In this document: piece after piece, positions 24,069 to 36,102 of the stretch
Layout: each line of letters begins with the position of its first letter
How positions within the stretch are numbered: the first letter of the stretch is position 1
Made by a program: the position numbers and the translations under genes
Assembly (NCBI GenBank): GCA_021521415.1
Contig: JAIQDT010000172.1
Location: 434,001-498,000 of the forward strand
Direction of reading: 5' to 3'
Length of the DNA stretch: 64,000 bases
DNA from: Bidens hawaiensis
Taxonomy: Eukaryota > Streptophyta > Magnoliopsida > Asterales > Asteraceae
Notes under the pieces: generated by a model
Database searches by the model: none
What the model saw: the letters and a program-made list of their open reading frames with translations, nothing else
Told to the model about the DNA's origin: nothing

Positions 24069-24775
24069 TTTAGGGAATTTCGTCCCGAAATTAAGGAATA
24101 CTATAGCAATACCATTAAAGTTTGAGGAAAAAAAAATTTAAAAAAATAAAAAAATAATAAAATTTAAAAATTTATCATACCACTGAACTTCGAATAGTTA
24201 AAATAACGCTCCAAATGCGAATCCGATAAGGGCACTTATATATAGGATGTACCAGCGGCGTATCCACCAAGTCGTTATCATCTTTACATTTGTACCGTCA
24301 TTCCAACTACTTTCGATTCTGTATTATGACACACAATCTTACGCATCATGATTTCCATCCGAGGACTTTGATAATTATGTTCCGGACCATAATTATTTAG
24401 ATCGTCGGATGGTCCACATGAGTCGTCCCATCGTGTGAATTTACAAAACATTTGAGTAAAACATGATTTTGAGGAAACAAAAGTTTTAATGAGTTTTAAT
24501 TTATAGCACTAGAAAATCAACAATGCATAAAACTATTTCAAAAGTTGTAGTGGATTCAAATAAAGCAATGAAATTTTAAGATGACTTTTAAACATAAAGA
24601 TATAAGTATTTAAAGTAGAAGAAGGGGTAGCTTATAAATAGTTAAGGTTAATGAGGATAAAGAAATATGATAGAAGTAGGCTTCAATAAACAATCTATTT
24701 AATCAAAGAAACTTTATTTATTAGATAGATGGTAAATAGTTCAAATTGGGAATAATCCAAGGCCATAAAGAGTCG
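24069..24775 (-). other. Gy-2 internal region, non-coding
   Basis: AT-rich, no ORF of note. Repeated almost identically at 28923-29630. Confidence 0.6.
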
Positions 24776-25615
24776 TTACAATACGAAATTAAGAAAAAGA
24801 TAAAATAAAGTAAGATAGATAAAGAAAAAGGCAAAAGTCTTCATGATTGTTGAGTAGCTTAATTGGCGTGACTTGAGGCACCATGAGGAGTTGCAGGAGT
24901 AGGAGCAGTTGAGGTTGATTGATTCGACATTGCTTGGAAAAACTGAAGCTTGAACGGTTTGCAAGAGAGTTGTTTGGTGGAAATATGTCTGGTAAACTTG
25001 AGCTCGTGGTTGCGAGGTTTGGTAGTGTTGGGCTAAGTGAGGTTGACCTTGATTAATGGGAGGAGCTTGAGGGACATGCAGTTTATGGGTTTGAGCTTGG
25101 GTCAAGTAGTAGGGTGTAGTCGTATATTGGGCTTGATGAGCTTGGGTAAGTTGGGGCACACGTCACGGAGATGATTTGGGTCCTTACAGTGGTAGCAAGC
25201 ACGGGTACTAGGAACATCAGGTTGAGCATGAGGGGTAGGTTGTTGTGGGACGATTTGTGCAATAGGCGGGACACGGAAGGTGTTAGCAAGACGGCCATAA
25301 CGGTTACCTTGGGTGCAGCGACGGAAAAGGATCAAGGTAAGGTTTCTTGTTTAAGGAGACTTGTGGGTGGTTAGGATTTGTCGCAGCAAGGTTCTTACGT
25401 TTCTTGTTGTGAGGATGAGTGGAGGTAGATGGTTTGTAGTCACCAGCAGGGGAATTATTGGGAAAAGTTGAATCGGTTGCGTTGATGTTTTGAATTTGCG
25501 TCACCATCCTAGGGATCGCAGCAGCTATCTCTTTGGCTATACAAGCAGCTATACGGTGGTCGTGAGAATCAAACGATTGATGTCGAGGATAACGTTGGTT
25601 TGTTGAATGAGACAT
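24776..25615 (-). pseudogene. gag: Gy-2 mini-gag, first copy
   Basis: The - strand ORF from 25615 starts MSHSTNQRYPRHQSFDSHDH and runs 103 codons. The frame at 25335-25102 has a CX2CX4HX4C knuckle (CYHCKDPNHLRDVC). A Gln/Pro-rich tail is in a third frame (25159-24776). No Retrotrans_gag capsid domain lies between the N-terminus and the knuckles, so the protein is much shorter than a normal Gag. Compared with the second copy, about 50 bp including the first knuckle are missing between two GACGG repeats near 25320. Confidence 0.72.
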
Positions 25616-26764
25616 CTATAGGGACCAAAAATGAGGATTTATAAAATGAAGGATAAATTGAGGAACGATAAAAATAGTAAAATGTTTAATTATGTGAAAG
25701 TAATAATGTTGTCTTAATGAATGAGGAATTGCATCATGAGGATTAAAAGTAAAAGTTTATAAGATGAGGGTGGTACATTGCGTAAATAGTTATTAAATGA
25801 TGTAGCCAATAAGATTAATGTGTGATGACTACATTAGGAGTTAAGTCAGTTTAAAATTTAGATTATTAAGTTTACAATAAACTAACGAAATATAAAATGT
25901 GGATGTTGGCCTCCCATGAGCTTTCCATGGCAATTTGAATGGCCCAACGAACTAACGAAAAACAACTGAGTTCGTCATCCCATGAGTGTTACATGGCAAT
26001 TCGATTGTCCCAACTAATTAACGAATTAACAATGCAATGAAGTTTGTCGGTCCAATGAGCATTACACGACGTTTTAACCGACCAAACTGAATAATGAACT
26101 ATCGAAATAAATATGGGTAGTCAGAGAATCTTGTGAATCACCACGTTGATTACTCCAACAAAAATACGAAATCAAGTTAAGAAATGAATATTATGAGTGC
26201 CCATGGGTTCCATGGATTTGTCACCCAACTAACCATTTAAATAACATAACTCAATAATCGGGAAAACCGAGTTTAGCCACGAATCACCGTGAATTCAGTT
26301 AAAATTAACCTAAGGTTTCGGTCATATGGCATTTATGGGTCTCGCTCGGGTCCATAGGGTTGAGTATTGTGGTCAGGTTATCACCCAGGTAAGGAATAAC
26401 GTCTTACCTTTGGTTCTTGGAACCATTTTTCCAGTGCTCAACTCACAGTTTCTCTTCCCCTTTCAATTATCATAGCAACATGCCATATAACCTAGCCTTA
26501 AGGTTTACGAGTGAAAACAACCGATGGGAATTCTTAAGGAATTTCCCGAAAATAAAAAGCAATTTAATTTTTGAAAAGTTTTCTTTGAATGTTAAGGCAT
26601 AGCCTCGGAGTTTGTGTGTGTGCATAACAATACAATATATAATAAATAATAATTATCTAAGAAAGCTGTAAACAATTTAATTTGAACACATAAAGGTAAA
26701 CAGATAGGCACGTATATGGCTCCTAAACATGTGTCTAGGGCAATTTCTAACGACCTACCTTAAA
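25616..26764 (-). other. Gy-2 leader, non-coding
   Basis: Between the primer site and mini-gag. 25900-26240 has four or five loose repeats of a ~65-bp segment with CCCATGAGCNTTNCATGGCAAT and AACTAACGAA words. No ORF. Confidence 0.55.
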
Positions 26765-26769
26765 CCTTT

Positions 26770-26782
26770 GGATCTGATACCA
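26770..26782 (-). other. Gy-2 primer-binding site
   Basis: TGGTATCAGATCC on the - strand, 3 bp from LTR-B; one base off the usual initiator tRNA-Met complement. Confidence 0.85.
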
Positions 26783-26785
26783 ATC

Positions 26786-28911
26786 TGTCACACCCCAACC
26801 TACGGCGGAAATGTCGGGGCGCGAACTGATTGTCACAGCTCTCAATATACTATCATGCAATATTGAGATGACAATATCTATTAATTTTATTCAATTTTCA
26901 GTTAAATCAAATACAAAATACAACTTATTAAACAAACAATAAACGCAAATTTAATTCTTGATTTTATCTTTTCTAACATAATTCTTCACTAAATCTTCAC
27001 AAAGTCTTGCAACTAATTCAAGCGATAACCTGTATATGCGTATAAAATATAATTTTGTCAACAACACATGTTGAGTGATTAACACACTAGATTTGATGTA
27101 CATATAATATATATAAAAATAAGTAATTTGCAACAAGTCAGATGAGAATAACAAATTAACCGAATGAGCAAGTATAACTGAGATGTCGAGAAGCACAAAG
27201 CCTAATGACTGGCGTATGATCAAACTAGACTGAGATTATGTTGGACCTCCCAGAGTGCGGAAGCATACAAAGCAAATAAGCACATAAACAAGTAAGGTAT
27301 AAGTTGTTAACACATAAGACAAAGTTACAGTTTTGAGTATAAGTATATATGAGAAATATATTTACGCATATGTCCCCAAAACGTGGATAACAAGTAAAAT
27401 AGGGGAATGTGGTACTCACCTTAACAGACGAGCAAACGGGAATAAATACGGTACGACGGTAAGGTAACGTCACGCTCGAGGTGTATCAAAGACGAATCCC
27501 TAAGTTATAATAATCGAAAAGTTCTACATGTTAACAACGGTCTAATAAAGATTGAAGGATATTTAAGATGGGAAACGAGAGTTTAAACAATTTGTTTTAA
27601 CGTTTAATTTATAAAAGATTATTATAATTATCTTAGTAATAATAAGGTAATCCTTTTCTTATTAATTATTTTATTTAAAGGCGTGATAATTTCAATTAAA
27701 TATTTTAAAGATATTTGACCAATACTTATTTTAGAACAATAAGATTTATTTATATTATTTATGTATTTTTAATCAAAACTCTTTTCGAATCTTTAATATT
27801 AAAACCATTACAATTATAACAATATACGAAAATATATAACGTTAACGAAAGTTTGGAAACAAGTAGTTTGTATGTCGGTTTTAATAAAGTATTAATTAAT
27901 TAAAAGATTAATAATATTAATAAAATAACTTAATTTATTAAATTATATTACTAATATACATGTTAAATTAGGTTATTACACAAAAATAAAAATAAACCAA
28001 CCACGGCTGCCGGGACTCGAACCCGCGCAGCAGGCTGACGACAAGATCAAAGACCAACACCCTAGCCAACTGAGCTAGGGTGTTCAGATTGTTTAAACCT
28101 GAAACACATACAACATAACAAGACAGTCACGAACAACACATGAACCCTAACAATCAAGATTGTCGATTCGCGATATAGAAACACGATTACTGTTAGGGTT
28201 ATCGTAGATAACTCAAAACCGATCCTAAAGATTATATTGATTAGCTGTTACTACGACGGTATGGTGGTTAATTGAAGACAACGGTGTCCGACGGTACAGA
28301 TTCACGAACCCACGATTTCCAACTTCGATGAGGAAATTAAACTTGGGGGTTTAGTTCTCGATGATCCAAGGATGGTGTGTTATCAATCAATTGTGTTTTG
28401 ATAACCACATACATAGAAATTAGGAATTAGGGTTGGACGGTTTGTTTATTATCAAATCTGAATATAATTTGATATAGGGTTTCCTAGCTAACTCGTTTTA
28501 AAAATACGATTATATCATGTAAACATATATTTTGATTTAATTCCAACAATAGAACGAAAATTGTGGTCCAAGATATCATTTCTAGAATTCGGGTTCAAGA
28601 AACTAAAAACGGATACGGGTTTGGATCGAATCTTGGGTAAACGGGTCCAGGATGGGTTTAATATAATAATTATAATACAGATATTGCAGTATGGTCCCTA
28701 AAGATAGAAAGTGGAAACACAATAGGGTAAAAGTTTATGTTTGGGTTAAAATTGCCACAATCAGAACGTTATAAATATGTTTTACAAAATTAATTACATA
28801 ATAATATAAATATAGTTAATTTACTCGATAAATGCGGTAAAACTTCTCGAACATCTAGATGGGTCGGGTTTTATTAATAATATTAAATACTGGAAAGTCC
28901 GAGTTGTTACA
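26786..28911 (-). repeat. Gy-2 LTR-B (middle LTR, 2126 bp)
   Basis: Same ends as LTR-A. It is followed on the left by a primer site, so it serves as the 5' LTR of the left unit, and on the right by a polypurine tract, so it serves as the 3' LTR of the right unit. Confidence 0.92.
28001..28084 (-). other. tRNA-like segment with hairpin in LTR-B
   Basis: Second copy of the 23149-23233 segment. The hairpin arms at 28056-28065 and 28075-28084 and the T-arm-like GGGTTCGAGTCCCG are unchanged. Confidence 0.6.
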
Positions 28912-29630
28912 GTCTCCCCTACTTTAGGGAATTTCGTCCCGAAATTAAGGAATACTATAGCAATACCATTAAAGTTTGAGGAAAATAAAATTTTTAAAAA
29001 AATTTAAAAAATAAAATTTAAAAATTTATCATAGCACAGAACTTCGAATAGTTAAAATAACGCTCAAAATGCGAATCTGATAAGGGCACTTATATATAGG
29101 ATGTACCATGGGTGTATCCACCTTGTCCTTATCATCTTTACATTTGTACCGTTATTCCAACTACTTTCGATTCTATATTATGACACACAATCTTACGCAT
29201 CATGATTTCCATGCGAGGACTTTGATAATTATGTTCCGGACCATAATTATTTAGATCGTCGGATGGTCCACATGAGTCGTCCCATCGTGTGAATTTACAA
29301 AACATTTGAGTAAAACATGATTTTGAGGAAACAAAAGTTTTAATGAGTTTTAATTGATAGCACTAGAAAATCAACAATGCATAAAACTATTTCAAAAGTT
29401 GTAGTGGATTCAAATAAAGCAATGAAATTTTAAGATGACTTTTAAACATAAAGATATAAGTATTTAAAGTAGAAGAAGGGGTAGCTTATAAATAGTTAAG
29501 GTTAATGAGGGTAACGAAATAAGATAGAAGTAGGCTTTAATAAACAATCTATTTAATCAAAAGAAACTTTATTTATTAGATAGAAGGTAAATAGTTCAAA
29601 TTGGGAATAATCCAAGGCCATAAAGAGGCG
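28912..29630 (-). other. Gy-2 second internal region, non-coding part
   Basis: Polypurine tract at 28912-28922 followed by the same AT-rich DNA as 24069-24775. Confidence 0.6.
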
Positions 29631-30523
29631 TTACAATACGAAATTAAGAAAAAGACAAAATAAGGTAAGATAGATAAAGAAAATGGCAAAAGTCTTTATG
29701 ATCGTTGAGTAGCTTAATTGACGTGACTTGAGGTACCATGAGGAGTTGCAGGAGTAGGAGCAGTTGAGGTTGATTGATTGGACATTTCTTGGAAAAACTG
29801 AAGCTTGAACGGTTTGCAAGAGAGTTGTTTGGTGGAAATATGTCTGGTAAACTTGAGCTCGTGGTTGCGAGGTTTGGTAGTGTTGGATTAAGTGAGGTTG
29901 ACCTTGATTAATGGGAGGAGCTTGAGGGACATGAGGTTGATGGGTTTGAGCTTGGGTCAAGTAGTAGGGTGTAGTCGTATATTGGGCTTGATGAGCTTGG
30001 GTAAGTTGGGGCACACGTCACGGAGATGATTTGGGTCCTTACAGTGGTAGCAAGCACGGGTACTAGGAACATCAGGTTGAGCATGAGGGTTAGGTTGTTG
30101 TGGGACGACTTGTGCAATAGGCGGGACACGGAAGGTGTTAGCAAGATGGACATAACGGTTACATTGGGTGCAGCGACGGCATAGGGATTTAACCGAGTGA
30201 TGATGGTTACAAATGGAGCATGACGGAAAAGGACCGAGGTAAGGTTTCTTGTTTAAGGAGACTTGCGGGTGGTTAGGATTTGTCGCAGCAAGGTTCTTAC
30301 GTTTCTTGTTGTGAGGATGAGTGGAGGTAGATGGTTTGTAGTCACCAGCAGGGGAATTAGTGGGAAAAGTTGAATCGGTTACGTTGATGTTTTGAATGTG
30401 CGTCACCATCCTAGGGATCGCAGCAGCTATCTCTTTGGCTATACAAGTAGCTATACGGTGGTCGTGAGAATCAAACGAAATATAAATTGTGGATGTTGGC
30501 CTCCCATGAGCTTTCCATGGCAA
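29631..30523 (-). pseudogene. gag: Gy-2 mini-gag, second copy, with both knuckles
   Basis: The longest frame (30523-29957) has the same N-terminal part (DHRIATCIAKEIAAAIPRMV), a Cys-rich first knuckle region (CSICNHHHSVKSLCRRC) and CYHCKDPNHLRDVC. The Gln-rich tail is again in another frame (30014-29631). Its first ~15 codons come from a junction: about 310 bp present in the first copy are missing here at about 30476, between AACGA words. It too lacks the capsid domain. Confidence 0.72.
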
Positions 30524-30763
30524 TTTGAATGGCCCAACGAACTAACGAAAAACAACTGAGTTGGACAGCCCATGAGCGTTACATGGCAATTCGATTGTCC
30601 CAACTAATTAACGAATTAACAATGCAATGAAGTTTGTCAGCCCAATGAGCGTTACACGGCGTTTTAACCGACCAAACTAAATAACGAACTATCGAAATAA
30701 ATACGAAATCAAGTTAAGAATTGAATAGTAGGAGCATACATGATGGATCCTATAGCAGAAGCA
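30524..30763 (-). other. Truncated Gy-2 leader and duplicated flank
   Basis: Leader repeats continue to about 30725. Then 30735-30765 repeats 31 bp of Co-3 RT found again at 30789-30819. Primer site and nearly all of LTR-C are gone. Confidence 0.75.
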
Positions 30764-30787
30764 TACTGGAAAGTCCAAGTTGTTACA
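30764..30787 (-). repeat. LTR-C remnant (24 bp)
   Basis: TACTGGAAAGTCCAAGTTGT plus TACA matches the end of LTR-A and LTR-B with one difference. It marks the original right edge of Gy-2. Confidence 0.8.
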
Positions 30788-30819
30788 ACATACATGATGG
30801 ATCCTATAGCAGAAGCATA

Positions 30820-31640
30820 TGGGATTCCTTTCATTTTCTCTTGCTCATCCTTTGAACTTCGACATTGAGACCTACTCAATATCGTTCCTATTTGAATAAG
30901 TACCAAACCTTTGTTAGAGTTTTTCATCTTGAACCTTTTCTAGATTTTATCGATGTGTGCACTTTTGGTTTAAGCATATCAACATCCTTGATCTATCCCT
31001 ATAGATCTTTATTCCCAAAATATAGGCGACTTTACCAAGATCTTTGATGAAAAAACAACTCCCAAGCCAGGCTTTTAAACCTTCCAAGGTTGGAATGTCA
31101 TTTCCAAATAGTAGTATGTCATCAACATACAATACTGAGAAAGTAATGATGCTCCCACTAGCTTTCTAATACACACAAGCCTCACAGTGTTCTTGATGAA
31201 TCCAAATTTCTTAACCTCTTCATCAAAACGGTGATTCCAACTTCCAGATACTTGTTTCAATCCATAGATTGATTTCTTTAAGTTGCATACTTTATTAGGA
31301 TGTTGTGGATCAACAAAACCTTCGGGATGAACCATATAGACATCTTCCTCAAGATGTCCATTTAGAAAAGCGGTTTTGACATCCATTTGCCAAATCTCAT
31401 AGTCATAATATGTAGCTATGGCAAATAATATCATAATAGACTTTAGCATTGCCACCGGCGAAAAGGTCTCTTCATAATCAACCCCTTGATTTTGAGTAAA
31501 ACCTTTTGCTACAAGTCTTGCTTTATAAGTATCCAAGTTTTCATGCATATTGGTTTTCTTCTTGAAAACCCACTTACTTCCAACCGGCTTGGAGTAAAGA
31601 GGTGGTACGACCAAATCCCATACTTGGTATCTCAACGTTC
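30820..31640 (-). pseudogene. pol: Co-3 reverse transcriptase, main part
   Basis: The frame at 31635-31075 holds the RT start (KPVGSKWVFKKKTNMHENLD, YKARLVAKGFTQNQGVDYEE) and the first catalytic motif QMDVKTAFLNG. The next frame (31132-30947) has the YVDD catalytic box at 31118-31129 (MYVDDILLFGND). The last part reads GIPYASAIGSIMY up to the Gy-2 edge. Frameshifts lie near 31140 and 30940. Confidence 0.92.
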
Positions 31641-33301
31641 ATGGCTTCAAGCCATTTGTCACAATCAGATTGTGACATTGCATCATGGTATGTGGTTGGT
31701 TCATCCGAATCTACCACATAGCATGCATCCACGAAAAATCCATATCTTTCGGGTGGAGTGCTAACTCTACCAGATTTGCGAATGTGTTGTGTGTCTTGAT
31801 CACCTATTTGATCATTCTCAACAACCTCTTGTTGATTTCTAGTATCAACCAAACATGTATCAGCTTGTGGTTCTCGATCCTCCTCGAGTTCCACAGTTCT
31901 ACTAGTTCCTTCCATAAGGAACTTAGTTTCCAAGAACTCGGCCTTTCGAGCAATAAACACTTTTTGCTTGGTTGGGTTGTAGAAATAATATCCCATAGAG
32001 TATTTGGGATATTCTACAAAGATACACTTAGTGGATTGGCTTTCAAGTTTGTTTTGGGTGTTGTGCTTAACATAAGCCTCACAACCCCATACCTTTAAAT
32101 ATGATAACGATGGAACCCTTCCATGCCATATTTCAAAAGGTGTCTTGTTCACTTTCTTGGTTGGTGCCATATTTAAAATACGGGCTCCCGAGAGCAATGC
32201 GAAACCTCAAAATGATAGAGGCAATGTGCTTCTAGCTATCATAGATCGAACCATATCCAATAGAGTTCGATTCCTCCTTTCGGACACACCATTATGTTGT
32301 GGTGTTTCTAGTGGAGTGAGTTGTGAGACAATCCCATAACTCCTAAGATGATCTTTAAAAGCATCACCAAGGTATTCACCTCCTCTATCCGAACGAAGTA
32401 CTTGGATGGTTTTATTGAGTTGATTATCTACTTCATTTTGGAAGACTTTGAACATTTCAAAGGCTTCATCTTTATGTCTTAACAAGTACACATACCCATA
32501 ACGACTATAATCGTCGATAAAGGTAATGAAGTATTTTTCACTATTCCTTGCCATTGCCTTAAAAGGACCACATACATCCGAATGTATGATACCTAATAAA
32601 TCTTTTTCCCTTTCATTAGTTCCACTAAAGGGCTCATTGGTCATATTTCCTTGTAAACAAGATTCATACTTATCAAATGAATCATCGTTCGATTTCAAAA
32701 GACCATTCTTTTGAAGTGTACGTATGCGATCTTTGTTTATATAACCAAGGCGACAATGCCAAAGATAAGTCTTACTCAAATCCATTTTGAGTTTCTTGGT
32801 GCTTGATTGGTACAACGTGTTGTCAAAGGATGTGTTATCATGAACTAATTCATAAATGTCATTAGACGGCATTTCTTTAAAATAAAAGACATTATTCATG
32901 AAAGTACAAATACCATTATCCAAAAACTTTAAATCATAACCATATTGTCTTAAAATAGAAACATAGATAATATTCCTAGTCAAACTAGGAGCATATATAA
33001 TGTTTTTCAAAACAACTTCTGAACCATTTGGAAGCTTCAAAACGTAGTCTCCTTGGGTTTTGACAACAACCTTTGCTCTGTTGCCCATGAAGAGACTTGT
33101 ATCTCCTTTCTTGAAATGTTTATTTCTTTTGAACTCTTGCAACAAATTGCAAATATGAGTTCCACATCCGGTATCCAATACCCATGTGTTAGAAGAAATA
33201 ACTTTAAGATCAATATGGATCATGAAAGTTGTACCTGAGGTTTGCCCGCATCCCTCTTGTCTTTCAACTCTTTGAGATAGGTTGGACAATCCCTTTTCCA
33301 A
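31574..33301 (-). pseudogene. pol: Co-3 protease and integrase
   Basis: One frame from 33301 to 31574 with a single TGA at 32207-32209. Protease DTGCGTH is at residues ~43-49. The pre-integrase zinc motif follows (LWHCRLGYINKDRI). The integrase core has its acidic residues in IHSDVCGPF, RSDRGGEY and HNGVSERRNRTLLD. The C-terminal part has KTPFEIWHGRVPSLSYLKVW and the acidic linker to RT. A frameshift at about 31620-31640 separates it from RT. Confidence 0.93.
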
Positions 33302-33861
33302 TGTCCTATCTCACCACAACCAAAGCACGGGTCGTCAAAGCTAACCTTTAGCTTCTTTTCCTTTGGTTTGGGTTGTTCTGCTTTAACCTTCCCTTTGAAT
33401 TTACCCTTGACATGTCCCTTACCTTTGGCAACCTTTGCCTTAGGTTCCGGGTGATGCCTCTTCACCGATTGTGTTTCTTCTATATGACATGTATGAAGCA
33501 CTTGAACCCACCCTTTCAAAGTGTTCCACCCTAATATGAGTAAGGAACATTTTCTTTAGTTGGGTGAAAGCCCTTTTGAAATTCGGGAATCATAGTTCCC
33601 AACATGAGACAAGAAACTTGCACCGAATCCTCGGTGTATTTCAACCAATCGTTATAGCATCTAAATTGTCAAGGTTTGGTTCGTCGGGAATAGGATCGTC
33701 CAATATATAGGATTTCTTTTCCTGTTTGAGAACAATTCTCAAATTTAGGTACCAATCCATAAAATTGTTATAGTTAAGACGATCCTTATCGAGTATGGAT
33801 TTAGTGATAGGTTATGAACGGGTGGGATAATTGCGTTAGGTGGATTGTTGATTGCGGCCAT
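33220..33861 (-). pseudogene. gag: Co-3 gag, internally deleted
   Basis: ATG at 33861 begins MAAINNPPNAIIPPVHNLSL. A Gag-like run follows (LNYNNFMDWYLNLRIVLKQE). Frames then change and the central capsid part is missing, leaving DSVQVSCLMLGTM (near 33600) next to a Lys-rich stretch. The C-terminal frame (33519-33220) carries the knuckle CFGCGEIGHWKRDC at about 33290-33330 and overlaps the protease frame by 82 bp. Confidence 0.82.
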
Positions 33862-35006
33862 ATATATAATTTAACAAAGCTCAATTTTAGTATTTTATAT
33901 ATCATTAATCATTTTAATCGTTAATACCCTATAATGTCTTCAAGAAATTTTATGATTAAAATCTAGAACCCAACGTTACATTCACATAGTTGTTAGGTGA
34001 CCTTTATCCTACTATTGAATTAACAAGGTAGTCAACGCTTGACGATTGCAACCCTTTGCAACTTCTAGTTTTATGGGATCGGTTAAACATCATATGTTTA
34101 GTTGGCATGTTTAATCCCATCAACACCTTTGTACGCTATGCTTCGGTGACCCTATTCACATGGTTTCCAAATCAAGTCGTCCTACTTACACACACATGTG
34201 AATTTGCACATACAATCGGTTAGGTGACCTTTATCCCACAAATATGGAAAACCCACATCAATATCACAAGTTTGCTCCACTGTGGTTAGGTGACCTTTAT
34301 CCCACATCGAGTTCCCAAGTGATTCGAGTGTCGTATAAAAGGATAGTGTTAAACTTGTTTTTAAAAGGGATTTATGTTTACTAAATTCTAGATTGGAAAA
34401 CAATTTGTATACCTGCATTTGCATGCATTCAAATGCATGGTACTTTGTTTAAAAAACCAATTTTCAAAGTTCCTTTAATAAAACCCATTTTATTGTCAAA
34501 TCATTAACCTTTAATAAAACCAATTTTATTACCTAATGATTTCTAAGGAACCAATTTTATGCAAGTTGTTAATTTTAAGTTAACAATCCATATGCAAAAT
34601 ATAAAACAACCAAACATGCATAAATAAAACAACCACAAGTTCATAACAATATAGAATAATTGAATGAATCACAACAAAAACACATATCCAAACACAAGGT
34701 CATGGGTAGGTTATGAACATGCAAATTCATATCCGAATATGCAAACTGTGTAAATCTAAAATGGTTCCCCTTTTAACCCTTAAAGTTTTCAGCCAAGGTT
34801 AAGCAAACCGAAAACTTTGGGTTTTTGTCCAAACACAATAATCAATCATCCAAATGACTTAATTCTTCAAGATTACCACATTCATGTAAAGTATAATGTT
34901 GAAAAACCAAGGGGTAACCAAAAGCCCCAAAACTTTCGGTCATATGGTGAACCACACCATAAAACCAGAAAATTTTTAGACATATTGAAGCATGTATCCG
35001 TATAAA
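33862..35006 (-). other. Co-3 leader with repeated GTTAGGTGACCTTTATCC
   Basis: No ORF. The word GTTAGGTGACCTTTATCC occurs three times on the + strand, at about 33992, 34218 and 34286. Rest is AT-rich. Confidence 0.6.
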
Positions 35007-35022
35007 CGGCTCTTGATGCCAT
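35007..35022 (-). other. Co-3 primer-binding site, degenerate
   Basis: ATGGCATCAAGAGCCG on the - strand beside the LTR resembles the tRNA-Met complement with a substitution and an extra base. Confidence 0.6.
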
Positions 35023-36097
35023 TGTTGGGTTTTAACAAAATTACCAAAGTCATATAAACCCATTTATATGAAAAACGCAACGGATAAATAAGTTTTAAAT
35101 CTTGTTAATTAGATGAATATAAAACCGATTTTATATGAAAAACCCAAGCCCCGGATCCATATACGAATTTGCATGCTTACCAATATAAACAACCATGGGG
35201 TGTTCATAGCATACTACCTTCAAGAGTCCAAGAAAATGAAGGAGATGATGATATGAAGGGTGAGTCTTCAAGATAGAAGAACCTCAAGCTTGTAAACCCT
35301 TCAAGCTTACAACAAACACCTTGATTTTGCTAGGATTTACACTTGGAAAACTCTTCCTTAATATTTCTTTCCTTGTCCGAAATCAAGAGAGAAAGAAAGG
35401 AAAATTTTACTTGCAACTTGTGTGTATGAGAGAGAGAGAGTTGGTTGTGAGCAATAATGCACCACATAAATCTGCCAACCAAAACTAGTGCATATCTAGG
35501 AATAAATAAAACAATTAAGTGAGAAGAGAGAAGGGGGAAAAACTGTGCAGCCAAAAGATTTCCACCCAATTCAAACTCAGATAATCTATTTTATTTATTT
35601 ATGTTGTAACATAACATAACATGCAAAATTCAGTATACTTTGTATATACTTATTTAACCAACTTAAATAACTTCGTATATGCAAAATGCAAAAGCAGCAA
35701 GTTTTACATATTGTTATTTAACCCATTTAAATAAATTCGTATAGGCAAAATGCAAAAGCAGTAGGTTTTGCATATTGTCATATAACCCATTTAAATAACA
35801 TCATATGTGCAAAATGCAGAAGCAATATGTTTTGCATATTGTTACTTAACCCATTTAAATAACATCGTATATGCAAAATGCAAAATCTCTCAGAACATAA
35901 ATTATCCATATAATTTATTTATTACACAAGTGATCCAATTTCCAAATATTCAAAGTGTTGAAATTTATTTGTTAGATCATATCTGAAATAAGTATCGTGG
36001 TGTTTGTCTAGCTTGTTATTGGGTATGACCCGACTTGGATTATAACGTACTAGCCACATCAACTCTAATATGTGTCTTGGGTAGACCGATTCCAACA
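35023..36097 (-). repeat. Co-3 5' LTR (1075 bp)
   Basis: TGTTGGGTTTTAAC at 35023 to ATTCCAACA at 36097. It has a shorter (GA)n run (~35429-35440) and the 64-bp minisatellite at about 35630-35885. Followed by the GTAAT duplication at 36098-36102. Confidence 0.93.
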
Positions 36098-36102
36098 GTA
36101 AT

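Larger units (their letters stand above)
21931..30787 (-). mobile_element. Gy-2: non-autonomous gypsy element in a three-LTR tandem form
   Basis: From left to right: LTR-A (21931-24057), internal region (24058-26785), LTR-B (26786-28911), a second, shortened internal region (28912-30763), and the last 24 bp of LTR-C (30764-30787). On the - strand this is LTR-C, internal, LTR-B, internal, LTR-A. It has a small gag but no protease, RT or integrase, so it would need a helper element. Both internal copies have the same gag frameshift, so that defect came before the tandem arose. Confidence 0.85.
19416..36097 (-). mobile_element. Co-3: Ty1/copia element split by Gy-2
   Basis: LTRs at 19416-20511 and 35023-36097 enclose gag, protease, integrase, RT and RNase H fragments on the - strand. 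The GTAAT duplication is perfect. The LTRs differ by about 6-7% over the 210 bp I compared by eye, so the insertion is not recent. Gy-2 sits inside RT between the residues GSIMY and MICTRPD. Confidence 0.93.
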
